Source: Okeanomitos corallinicola TIOX110 (lineage in GTDB: Bacteria; Cyanobacteriota; Cyanobacteriia; Cyanobacteriales; Nostocaceae). From it: DNA of 64,000 nucleotides. The notes under the pieces are model-generated. The model saw only the letters and a list, made by a program, of their open reading frames with translations. It was not told the origin of the DNA and ran no database searches. The translations under genes and the position numbers were made by a program. Where the stretch lies: NCBI RefSeq assembly GCF_038050375.1, contig NZ_CP150886.1:2645318-2709317 (forward strand), written 5' to 3'. This document shows, piece after piece, positions 26,101-36,600 of the stretch. Each line of letters begins with the position of its first letter. Within the stretch, counting starts at the first letter, position 1.

Positions 26101-27099
26101 GTGAAAATTCCAAATACAATCTGGACTCTACTCATTGGCATCGTGCTAACTCTAGTCAGCTTCTGGTACGGTCAAAATCACGGTCTGTTGCCCGTAGCAG
26201 CATCGGATGAAGCCGTATTGATAGATGGTCTATTCAATGCGATGTTGACAGTTTCTATAGGAATATTTCTAATAGTTGAAGGAGTTTTAATTTACTCAGT
26301 AATTAAATATCGTCGTCGTGCCGGTGACAACGAGGACGGACCAGCAATTGAAGGTAATGTCCCTCTAGAAATCCTCTGGACGGCGATCCCAGCAATTATC
26401 GTTCTTGGTATTTCTGTGTACAGTTTTGATGTTTACAACCAAATTGGCGGATTGAGTCTTCATGATGGCCATGAAATGCCAATGATGGAAGAATCCATGT
26501 CAAAACCAGGTACTGCTATTGCTGCAACTTTAACCAATGCACCAGGCAATTTAGACACCAATGAAGTTGCCCTATTAGCGGAAGCTAATTCCGGTATTGG
26601 TACAAGTGAAGATAAAACAGGAGAGTCTCAACCATTAATAGTTGACGTTGCAGCCCTCCAATATGCTTGGCTGTTTACCTACCCAGATACAGGGATACTA
26701 ACTGGTGAACTTCATGTACCCATCGGTCAAGAAGTACAACTGAACATGAAAGCTAATGATGTCATTCATGCTTTCTGGGTACCAGAATTCCGTCTTAAAC
26801 AAGATGTGATCCCCGGTCGAGAAACACAAGTTCGCTTCACAACCAGAAAAATTGGTCAATATCCCCTCATTTGTGCTGAACTCTGTGGCCCATACCACGG
26901 TGCGATGCAAAGTCAGGTAATTGTTGAGTCCCAAGCGGATTTTGATAGTTGGATGCAATCACAGCAAGTTGCCAGTAAAGAAGACTTGACTCAAGCAGTG
27001 GCTATCAATCCCCAAGAATTATCAGCAGATAAATTTCTCGCTCCCTACACCCACAATATGGGTATTCATTCAGAAATGTTGCATCAAATTCAACATTAG
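26101..27099 (+). CDS. ctaC: Cytochrome c oxidase subunit II
   Basis: A 332-residue subunit with two N-terminal membrane helices (about 7-24 and 45-68) and a periplasmic/lumenal cupredoxin domain. The CuA site is complete: His223, Cys258, Glu260, Cys262, His266 and Met269. A low-complexity insert (about 120-175) precedes the cupredoxin domain. Start is GTG 26101; no strong ribosome-binding site is visible. It forms a unit with ctaD and ctaE; gap to ctaD is 45 bp of AATGACC-type repeats. Confidence 0.95.
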   Translation: MKIPNTIWTLLIGIVLTLVSFWYGQNHGLLPVAASDEAVLIDGLFNAMLTVSIGIFLIVEGVLIYSVIKYRRRAGDNEDGPAIEGNVPLEILWTAIPAIIVLGISVYSFDVYNQIGGLSLHDGHEMPMMEESMSKPGTAIAATLTNAPGNLDTNEVALLAEANSGIGTSEDKTGESQPLIVDVAALQYAWLFTYPDTGILTGELHVPIGQEVQLNMKANDVIHAFWVPEFRLKQDVIPGRETQVRFTTRKIGQYPLICAELCGPYHGAMQSQVIVESQADFDSWMQSQQVASKEDLTQAVAINPQELSADKFLAPYTHNMGIHSEMLHQIQH

Positions 27100-27144
27100 T
27101 CAACGGCTAATGACTAATGACCAATGACCAATGACTAATTGACT

Positions 27145-28788
27145 ATGACACAAGCACAATTACAAGACACTACTAATATTCCCATTTCCCATGAAGACGA
27201 AGGGGAAAGAAAATGGTGGGAATTTTTTACCTTTAATACCGACCATAAGGTAATCGGTATTCAATATCTAGTTACATCATTCGTTTTTTACTGCATCGGC
27301 GGTGTGATGGCTGATTTGGTGCGGACGGAATTACGTACCCCAGAGATAGATTTTGTCACCCCGGAAGTTTATAACAGTCTGTTTACACTCCACGCCACAA
27401 TCATGATTTTTCTGTGGATTGTCCCAGCCGGGGCGGGTTTTGCTAACTATCTCATCCCCTTGATGATTGGGGCTAGGGATATGGCTTTTCCCCGGTTGAA
27501 TGCTGTGGCTTTTTGGATGATCCCCCCAGCAGGTATATTACTTACCCTGAGTTTGGCGGTGGGTGATGCACCGGATGCTGGTTGGACTTCTTACCCGCCT
27601 TTGAGTTTGGTAACTGGTCAAGTGGGTGAGGCAATTTGGATTATTAGTGTCCTACTTTTGGGTACATCGTCAATTTTGGGGGCAATTAATTTTATTGTCA
27701 CAATCCTGAAAATGCGTGTTCCCAGTATGGGTATCTATCAAATGCCTTTGTTTTGCTGGTCAATGTTGGCGACTTCGGCTTTAGTTTTGCTTTCTACTCC
27801 TGTTTTAGCTGGGGCGCTAGTTCTGTTGGGTTTTGATTTGATTGCTGGGACAGCATTTTTTAATCCTAGTGGTGGCGGTGATCCGGTAATTTACCAGCAT
27901 ATGTTCTGGTTTTACTCTCATCCGGCGGTTTACATTATGATTTTGCCTTTTTTTGGGGCAATTTCCGAAATATTACCAGTTCATGCCCGTAAACCAATTT
28001 TCGGTTATAAGGCGATCGCCTATTCTTCTATGGCAATCAGCTTTTTAGGCTTAATCGTCTGGGCGCACCATATGTTTACCAGTGGTATCCCTGGTTGGTT
28101 ACGGATGTTCTTTATGATCACGACGATGATCATTGCTGTTCCTACCGGGATCAAAATTTTCGGTTGGTTAGCAACTATTTGGGGTGGGAAAATCAGCCTC
28201 AATAGTCCGATGATTTTTGCTATGGGTTTCTTAGGAACTTTTGTGATTGGTGGGATTAGTGGTGTGATGTTGGCATCAGTCCCTTTTGATATCCACGTTC
28301 ACGATACCTATTTTGTAGTCGCTCACCTCCACTATGTCTTGTTTGGCGGGAGCGTTTTAGGCATTTTCTCCGCTATCTATCATTGGTTTCCAAAGATGAC
28401 GGGACGAATGATGAATGAATTTTGGGGTAAGGTTCACGCAGTTTTAACCATTGTTGGTTTAAATATGACTTTTTTACCCATGCACAAGTTAGGCATGATG
28501 GGTATGAATCGCCGTATTGCCCAATATGACCCTAAATTCACTTCTTTAAATGAAATCTGCACTTATGGGTCTTATATCCTGGCAATTTCAACCTTACCTT
28601 TTATTATCAATGCCGTCTGGAGTTGGTTATACGGTGAAAAAGCACCTAATAATCCTTGGCGTGCGCTGACTTTAGAGTGGATGACTTCTTCACCACCAGC
28701 AATTGAGAATTTTGAGAAACTTCCAGTTTTAACTACTGGCCCTTATGACTACGGTGTAAAAGAGAAACAGGTGACAGTTGACAGGTGA
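27145..28788 (+). CDS. ctaD: Cytochrome c oxidase subunit I
   Basis: A 547-residue heme-copper oxidase core with 12 helices. Heme and CuB ligands are recognisable in HATIMIFLW, YSHPAVYIMILPFFG (with the cross-linked His-Tyr region) and HDTYFVVAHLHYVLFGG. ATG 27145 is preferred over TTG 27139. The C-terminal residues (EKQVTVDR) are read from a CAGGTGACAGTTGACAGGTGA-type tandem repeat that continues beyond the stop, so the end of the protein is repeat-derived. Confidence 0.96.
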   Translation: MTQAQLQDTTNIPISHEDEGERKWWEFFTFNTDHKVIGIQYLVTSFVFYCIGGVMADLVRTELRTPEIDFVTPEVYNSLFTLHATIMIFLWIVPAGAGFANYLIPLMIGARDMAFPRLNAVAFWMIPPAGILLTLSLAVGDAPDAGWTSYPPLSLVTGQVGEAIWIISVLLLGTSSILGAINFIVTILKMRVPSMGIYQMPLFCWSMLATSALVLLSTPVLAGALVLLGFDLIAGTAFFNPSGGGDPVIYQHMFWFYSHPAVYIMILPFFGAISEILPVHARKPIFGYKAIAYSSMAISFLGLIVWAHHMFTSGIPGWLRMFFMITTMIIAVPTGIKIFGWLATIWGGKISLNSPMIFAMGFLGTFVIGGISGVMLASVPFDIHVHDTYFVVAHLHYVLFGGSVLGIFSAIYHWFPKMTGRMMNEFWGKVHAVLTIVGLNMTFLPMHKLGMMGMNRRIAQYDPKFTSLNEICTYGSYILAISTLPFIINAVWSWLYGEKAPNNPWRALTLEWMTSSPPAIENFEKLPVLTTGPYDYGVKEKQVTVDR

Positions 28789-28880
28789 CAGGTGACAGGG
28801 TGATGGGGAGTTGGGGAGGAAATTAATTCTTTACCTATTTCTTTATTCGCCGTTCCCTGTTCCCTGTTCCCTGTTCCCTT
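28768..28880. repeat. Short tandem repeats overlapping the ctaD stop
   Basis: CAGGTGA-type 7-mers run from inside the last ctaD codons to about 28800. TTCCCTG 7-mers (four copies) follow at about 28853-28878 before ctaE. Confidence 0.85.
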
Positions 28881-28907
28881 CTTTATCAATTACCAATTTA
28901 AAAATTC

Positions 28908-29522
28908 ATGCAAAGTCAAACAATTGACACCGCGAAACTTGAAGAGAATCATCATGTAGCAGCTTCAGCCCACGAAGCACATCCAGATCATCGTTTGTTT
29001 GGTTTGGTGATGTTTCTGATTGCTGAAGGGATGATTTTTGTAGGAATGTTCGGTGCTTATTTAGCTTTCCGTTCTACTTTACCTGCTTGGCCACCGGAAG
29101 GTACACCAGAGTTAGAACTTTTGTTACCTGGTGTGAATACGATCAATTTGATCGCCAGCAGTTTTGTCATGCACAATGCTGATACAGCAATCAAAAAGAA
29201 TGATGCTAAGGGAATGCGGATCTGGTTAGCTATTACTGCGGCTATGGGTGCGATTTTCTTGGTCGGTCAGGTGTATGAATATACCCATCTGGAATTTGGT
29301 TTAACTACCAATTTGTTCGCTAGTGCTTTTTATGTGTTGACTGGGTTTCACGGTTTGCACGTAACTATCGGTGTTTTAGCGATTGTGGCGGTGTTATGGC
29401 GATCGCGTACTCCCGGACACTACAGCAATGAACACCATTTTGGCATTGAAGCTGCTGAATTATACTGGCACTTTGTAGATGTAATCTGGATCGTTTTGTT
29501 CGGATTACTATATTTACTGTAG
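28908..29522 (+). CDS. ctaE: Cytochrome c oxidase subunit III
   Basis: A 204-residue protein with five predicted helices, the shorter form normal for bacteria. Family motifs are visible: the first helix LFGLVMFLIAEGMIFVGMFGAYLAFR, the acidic/His loop GFHGLHVTIG and the final WHFVDVIWIVLFGLLYL. It closes the ctaCDE operon and is followed by a strong terminator. Confidence 0.95.
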   Translation: MQSQTIDTAKLEENHHVAASAHEAHPDHRLFGLVMFLIAEGMIFVGMFGAYLAFRSTLPAWPPEGTPELELLLPGVNTINLIASSFVMHNADTAIKKNDAKGMRIWLAITAAMGAIFLVGQVYEYTHLEFGLTTNLFASAFYVLTGFHGLHVTIGVLAIVAVLWRSRTPGHYSNEHHFGIEAAELYWHFVDVIWIVLFGLLYLL

Positions 29523-29564
29523 GTATTTATTACTTAGGTATTCACTCCACCTGAATAATTTACA

Positions 29565-29587
29565 AACCCCCAGCCAGGGGTTTTTTT
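29565..29587 (+). terminator. Rho-independent terminator of ctaCDE
   Basis: Compact GC stem AACCCC / GGGGTT with a short loop, directly followed by a run of seven Ts, 42 bases after the ctaE stop. Confidence 0.93.
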
Positions 29588-29607
29588 ATTGTTAAATGAT
29601 GTATTGT

Positions 29608-29874
29608 ATGTAGGGCTTGCTGTTCGCGGAGCGTGCCGTCAGGCATATAAATCTCAAAACATTACAGGTAAACGATTTTAGCGATTTTGACTTTCAAAAA
29701 ATGCAAGCTTTGATGAGGTGAGAACTGAAAAACCTTGCATTTAATTCCTGCTTCAAGGAAAAATAGTTCCCATCCAACTCTTGAAACTGTCACCTGTCAC
29801 CTGTCACCTGTCACCTGTCTCCACGACAAGACTTTTATGGCTACGCCACGCTCCGCGAACAGCAAACCCTATGT
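29608..29874. repeat. Foldback element with 28-bp inverted repeats
   Basis: The left arm at 29608-29635 and right arm at 29847-29874 match at 25 of 28 positions in inverted orientation (core CTGTTCGCGGAGCGTG). The interior, 211 bp, has no supported ORF. It contains a near-perfect 10-bp stem at 29701-29740 (ATGCAAGCTT / AACCTTGCAT) and CACCTGT 7-mers at about 29788-29820. It could be a MITE-like insertion or a structured RNA; 29875-29992 contains nothing recognised. Confidence 0.7.
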
Positions 29875-29992
29875 AACAAAATGTAAAATTGCTAAAAACC
29901 TCTTCCCTCCCGCCTCCTGCCCCCTGCCTTGCCATAACGACAATTTTTAACGCTCACCTACTTATTTAATTTAAGAATAACTGCGGTTAACC

Positions 29993-30631
29993 TTAACTCT
30001 TATTAGCTCTTTCATATTGACGACGGTTTAGTAATTCTAGTTGTCCACCATATTCTTGAATCCAGGCAATTTGGCGGATGTAAAGTCCACGGAAGATATT
30101 AGCAAATAAAAGCGTAAAAATAGCTACAATCAAACCCGATGCAGTGGATACTAAAGCCTCACTAATCCCAGATGTAACATTAGCTGTTTTAGTGCCACCA
30201 ATATTACCAATATCCAAAGAAGCAAAGGAAGTAATTAAACCCAAAACAGTACCAAGCAGTCCCAATAGAGGGGCAAGACCAATAATAGTATCAAAAATAT
30301 TTTGAAATCTTTTCAGTAAGGGAATTTCTCCTTGTGCTTCACTTTCTAAAGCCAAGCGAAATTCTTCTGGGGTGGGTTCTTCTAATTCCAAAGCGGCTAA
30401 AAAAATCCGAGCGATGGGTAAATCAGCATTATTTTGTAAAATATCTAAAGCACTAACTACATTACCTTGACGATAGAACTTTAGGACTTCCCGAACGACT
30501 TGCTGTTGACGACCACTAATTTTGAACCAAAAAGTAATTCGTTCCAGAATTAATGCCACTGCTAGGACAGAAAAAAACAGTAGTGGCCAGATAACTATGC
30601 CACCGGCTGTCAATAAGTTACTAATGTTCAT
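29993..30631 (-). CDS. MotA/TolQ/ExbB proton-channel family protein
   Basis: A 212-residue inner-membrane protein with an N-terminal helix (VIWPLLFFSVLAVALILERI) and two C-terminal helices. The ExbB signature is TIIGLAPLLGLLGTVLGLITSF, with a later SEALVSTASGLIVAIFTLLFANIF. It would form a proton channel energising an outer-membrane or envelope process. No ExbD/TolR partner follows in this window. The start overlaps the stop of the giant kinase gene by 11 bp, suggesting translational coupling. Confidence 0.85.
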   Translation of the reverse strand: MNISNLLTAGGIVIWPLLFFSVLAVALILERITFWFKISGRQQQVVREVLKFYRQGNVVSALDILQNNADLPIARIFLAALELEEPTPEEFRLALESEAQGEIPLLKRFQNIFDTIIGLAPLLGLLGTVLGLITSFASLDIGNIGGTKTANVTSGISEALVSTASGLIVAIFTLLFANIFRGLYIRQIAWIQEYGGQLELLNRRQYERANKS

Positions 30632-33600
30632 GTTTTGAATCTGCCATTGCGGCTAAAAACTGTTTAATTATGGTGATTAGTTGCTTGAGTTTAACAGGTT
30701 TTGTGAGATATTCTGTTGCACCAGCAGCTAGACATTTTTCTTTATCACCTGGCATTGCTAATGCCGTCAAGGCGATGATAGGAATATTAGCAAAATTGTG
30801 ATCTAGTCGAATTTGTTCGATAGCTTCTAAACCATGAACTTCTGGCATTTGAATATCCATTAAAATTAAATCAGGAAATTGGCTTTTTGTTAGTGCGATC
30901 GCTTCTCTACCATTTTTGGCGACAATAATGCGGTATCCTGAAACTTCTAAATAATTAGAGATAGTAAAAATATTGGCTTCATTATCTTCCGCTAGTAAAA
31001 TTAGGGGTGATTTTTTGGGACTTGAATAAAGGTCGGAGTTGAAATCAGATGATGTTTGACTTACTATTTCAGAGGTAATCTCACATAAATTAGTACAAGG
31101 TAAAAATACTGTAAAACAACTACCGACACCTACGGTGCTGTCAACCCTGACTTCACCACCATGTATTTCTACAATTCGCTTGACTAAAGATAATCCTAAA
31201 CCAGTACCATTATATTGACGGTTTAAAGCACTATCTATTTGTACAAACGGCTGAAATAGTTTATGAAGATTTTCAGTGGCAATGCCAATACCAGTATCAA
31301 TGACTTTAATAGCAATAAAACTTTTACAGGATGTAATTTCTGTTTCTGAAGCTATGGATTGATATGTTACTTCTAAGGTAATTTTGCCACCTTCTGGAGT
31401 AAATTTTACAGCGTTATTGAGTAAGTTAATTAAAACTTGGCGAATACGCCGCTCATCTACGAAAATTTCTGGAAGATTAGGTTGAATTTTGACTTCTAGT
31501 TGAATGATCTTTTGAAAGGCTTGTTGTTTAATAAATGCCAAACTAGATTGACAGACTTGTCTGATGTTTGTCGGTGTGTATTGTAATTCAATTTGCCCAG
31601 CTTCTATTTTTGATAAATCTAGGATATCGTTAATTAGTTCTAATAAATGTTTGCCGCTACGTTCAATCGTTTCTAAACCATGTCTTTGTTTTTCATTAAT
31701 GCCTCCATAGGCCAAATCTTGTAAACCTTCTGAGATACCGAGAATAGCATTGAGGGGGGTGCGTAGTTCATGACTCATGTTAGCGAGAAATTCATCTTTG
31801 AGTCTGGTCGCGCGGGCGAGTTGTTCATTAAAAGCTGCTAGTTGTTTATTGTTTTCTTGGAGTTGAGTTTCTACTTGTTTGCGTTGACTAATATCGGATA
31901 CTCTGACCAGGTTCATTTTTTGATTACCGATGGTAATTTCCTTGGCTGCTATGCTGCCCCAAAATAAATTTCCTGCCAAAGTTTTGTATTCTATTTCCCG
32001 ACTCCAAACCCCATAGATGTTCATTTCATCCATAATTGCCTGGATTTCTGTGGGGGTAAATTGCTGTTTTTGTAGTGTATGTCCTTCAATATTAATGAGG
32101 TCGTTTTTACTGTTAGCGGCGAACATTTCTACTGCCCTTTGATTACAGTCTATGGTTTTTACGGTTTCTATATCCACTAAAAATAGAGCATCGGCTGATT
32201 CATTAAATACTGCTTGGAGTAAGTCTCGACTGCGGATAATTTCTGCTTCTGCTAGTTCACGTTCGTGTAGGGCGGCTTGTTGTTCTGTAATATCAACTAA
32301 ATAACCAATGATTTCTACGGGTTTTCCAGCTTGATCGCGCAGGAGACGGAATTCATCTTCTATCCACCGATAATGACCATTTTTGTCACAGAAGCGATAT
32401 TGATAGAGGTGATATTCCTGTGTTTCTAAATGGGATAGCTGTGTAAATAGTTCAGTTAAGTCGTCTGGATGGATGCGATTTAACCAAAAATCTGTTTCTT
32501 CTAACCATTGCTGTGCTGTGTAGCCAAGAACATGATGGACATTGTCGCTGATGAAGGTGGCTTGAAATTTTTGGGATGGTTGACAGGTATAAATAACTGC
32601 TGGACTACCTGAGAGAACAAATTGTAGACGTTCTTTGAGGTGTTGATTTTCTAGTTCTTCTTGTTTGCGATCGCTAATGTCAAAGTTAAGGCCGATCATC
32701 CGTTGTGCTTTTCCCTGCTGGTCACGCTGAATCAGAGAATAGGCTTTAATGTATTTGATTTGACCATCTGACCAAACAATTCTAAATTCTTCTTCAAAGT
32801 CTTTTTTACCTTCAATAGCTTCCTGGATCGCAAGGCGACAAAGTAAAATATCATCGGGGTGTATTCGGGCTTCCCAGTCTTGGTAATTACCTGTAAAGTC
32901 TGAGGGTTTGACTCCATAGATTTGGTACATTCGGTCATCCCAGATGAGACAGTCATTGACTATATCCCAGTCCCAGATACCAATTTGGGCTGATTTGATA
33001 GCTAGATCCAGTCGGTCTGAAAGGTTACGGAATGCAATTTCTATCTGTTTACGTTCACTAATGTCAATAATTAAGCCATCCCATAAAATATCACCGTTGG
33101 CTTGTTTTTCTGGTTGAGAGCAACCCTGTATCCATTTGAGTTGACCGGATGGGGTAATGATTCTGCCTTCCCATGACCATTGTTCTAGGTGAGTGGCTGA
33201 ATGGCTAATAGATTCAAATAAGACAGGGATATCTTCTGGATGACCTAAATAAAATAAGTTATCGGCATTTTCCAGCACTGTAGCTGGTTCTATTTCATAG
33301 ATTTCTTTACAGCGATCGCTCATATAAATAAATTCATGAGAACCGTCTGGATGGAGAACATATTGATACATTACCCCAGGGAGATTACTGGCAATGCGTT
33401 GGAATCGTACTTCATTTTGGCGTAATGTTTTTTCTGTTTGTTTGCGTGCGGTAATATCTCGATCCATGCCGCGATAGCCACAAAATTGGTTATTTTCGTC
33501 AAAAATGGGAACTCCGCTGGTTTCTAAAATAATTAATCTGCCATCTTTATGGAGGTTAGTGTTTTCTAAACATTGAAAGGGAGCTTGGACTGAAGCGAAT

Positions 33601-36600
33601 TTTGTAAACTCTACCAATACTCTTTCGGCTTCATCTGGTGGCATAAAATCAAAGGGTGTTTTTCCTAATATCTCTGCGGGTGTATATCCCAAAATATGAA
33701 TAATTTGTGGACTAGCGTAGGTGTAAATGCCAAATTCGTTGACTTCCCACACCCAATCACTGGATGTTTCTACCAAATTACGGAAGCGTTTTTCACTTTG
33801 TCTGAGTTCGGCTGTACGTTGACTAACTTGGGTTTCTAAGGAATAATTCTGTACAGATAGGATATGTAGTAGGCGATCGCGTTCCTGTTCTGCTATTTTA
33901 TGTTCGGTGATGTCTTGGGCTATTGCACCAATACGATAGATATTGCCATTACTATCGTTGATGGGGAAGCATCGTCCCCATATCCAACGAATTGATCCAT
34001 CGGCTCGAATAATACGGTACTCGGCGTTTACAAATTCCTTTTTACTAATGTTTTGATATTTACTATTAACGGATTGAATATCATCTGGGTGGATACTATC
34101 TTTCCATGAATTAGGGTTTTCATATAAGCTTTCCAGGGAATGTCCCCATATTTCTGTATATGCTGGGTTCACATAGAGTAATTGTCCAGATTCCACCTGA
34201 CGCACCAGTATGACTTCTCGGCTGTTTTCTGCAAACTGTCGAAATCTCTCTTCACTTTCCCTAACTGCATTTTCTGACTGTTTGCGTTCGGTAATATCTT
34301 GAGTCATGATCATTCCTGCCACGACATTACCATACTGATCTCGGACAGGAATGTTATGTGTGATGTAGAGACGATCGCTATAAGCAATTTCAGATATTTT
34401 TGTTTCTCCTGCTAATGCTTGCTGTAAGTCAGGAGCAATAATTTCACATATTTCTGGTGTAAAAATTTCCCAAATTGTTTTTCCTTCCATTTCTGCTTTG
34501 TTCAAACCTACGGTGGCAAGTCCTAAACCCCCTACCAGTAGGTATCGCAGGTCATGATCAAATAATACTACTGCACCGTTGGGAAAGTTATCTACTAAGG
34601 TACGATAAAGTTGCTCACTTTGCCTCAACGCTTGTTCTGTTTTTTTTCTACTACTAATATCTGTGATAGTACCTACATAACCGATGATTTTGCCTGTGGA
34701 GTCTTGTTCTGGAACTGCTTGTCCAAACACCCAGTTTTCTACTCCATCTGATGCTTGAAAACGATATTCTAAACAGAAGATTTTACCTGTTTTTACCAGA
34801 AGACTCCATTCTGTTTCTACTATTTCTCTGTCTTCTGGGTGCAATGCTTTTTTCCACCCATTTCCTGCTGCTTCTAAAAATGTTAATCCTGTAATTGCAC
34901 ACCATTTAGGATTAACGTACAAAAAATTTCCCTGACTATCAGCACGGTAAATCCCCACAGGGGCTGAGGTTGTCAATGCTGCATATCTTCCTTCACTTTC
35001 TTGTAATGCCTGTTCTATTTCTTTCCGTTCTGTAATATCTTCATAGCTGCCTAAAATACCAATAATCTCACCATCAGGGTTTTGCAATGGGATTTTATTA
35101 GTATGTATATATCTGGAAATGTTGCCGATTTTTGTGATTTTTTCTTCGATCTTAAATTTGGGTTGGCCAGACTCTATAACGATGCGATCATCTTGTTGAT
35201 AAGATTTTGCCTGTTCTTGCCATGGCATATCAAAGTCTGTTTTACCAATGATTTCTGCGGTGGAAGATAATCCAGCATCTAATAGTAGTTGACGGTTGCA
35301 ACCTAAAAAGTGACTATTTTTATCTTTCCAAAATATAGCCATTGGTAAACTATCCATGACTACCTGCAAAAGCATTTGACTTTCTTGAAATGCCTTTTCT
35401 GTTTGTTGATAAATCATGGCATTTTCTTTGACTGTGGTAATGTCTCTGGCTGCCCAAATTACTGCTTCTGTGGAAATTGGGGAAACTTTGGCACTAAACC
35501 AAACTCTTTTTTTGTTAATCTGTAAGCTATATTCACATTCTGAAGTTTGTTGCGTTTTTAAAGTTTCTTTAATTAAATTCACAAACTGCTCTGCTATCTG
35601 ACTAGGAAAAATTTCATAAACTGTTTTACCTAGTAACTCTGTAGCTGGTTTATAAAGTTTTTCTGCTGCGGTGGGAGCAATTTTTAGATAGCGTCCCTGT
35701 TGATCTAAGACTAAAATTACATCTACCATGGCATTAAAAAGTCCCCGCAGTTCTGTTTCTGAAGTTTGCAGGTCTGTTAGCACTTTTTGGTGTTCCTTTT
35801 CCAGACATTTTTTTGCGGTAATATCTCGCCCTTCTGGAATCAGCATGACTACTTTTCCGGTTTCATCTTGCAGGGGACGTAGAGAAAAATCTATGGTGGC
35901 TATCTGACTTCCTGCACCTAAAATGTCTACTTCGTAACGGATAAATTCACCTTGAGCAGCCAGGGCGATCGCTTGTTTTAATTCCTTTTGCGTTGCTGTG
36001 GAAATTGTCCACCAGTAAGTTTCCCAAAATGGTTTATTAACAACATCTTCTAATTCTAAACCGCCGAATTTTAAGGCTTTTTGGTTGACTTCTAATAAAA
36101 TTCCTTGAGTTGTCAATAGTCCGATAAATTGAAAGCTATTATTGAAAATAGCTTGAAATCTCCTCTCACTGGCTTGTACTTTTTCTTCTAATATAAGATT
36201 GCTATTTTGAAGATTTTTATACAGTTCTGCTTGTTTAATGACTAGGGCTAAATGTACTGAAAGTTGCTGAAGTAAATCTATTTCATATTTTTTCCATTCA
36301 CGGGTACTGCTGCATTGATGAGCAATTAATAAACCCCATAAATATTCTCTACCTTTATGATTTTGTTGCTTATTGTTTGGTTCTTGAGTTAATATAATTG
36401 GCACAGTTAAATGAGCTTTAACTTGATATTGTTCCAGTAAATTAATATGATATTCTGTTAATCCGGCATCATAAATATCATTGATTACTTTGATTTTTCC
36501 TTGTAGATAATCTTTTCCTTGCTTTGCTTGAAAGTTATTATCTTTAACTTGATTATTTATGAATTTTTGACAATTTTGTACCACTGATTCTGCGATAATT

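Noticed and set aside
29755-29795. CRISPR repeat-like GTTCCCATCC...CTTGAAAC segment
   Set aside because: Only one copy exists, without regularly spaced repeats or cas genes.
29735-29950. 71-codon ORF within the foldback element
   Set aside because: It reads through heptamer repeats and the right inverted arm with no protein-like pattern.
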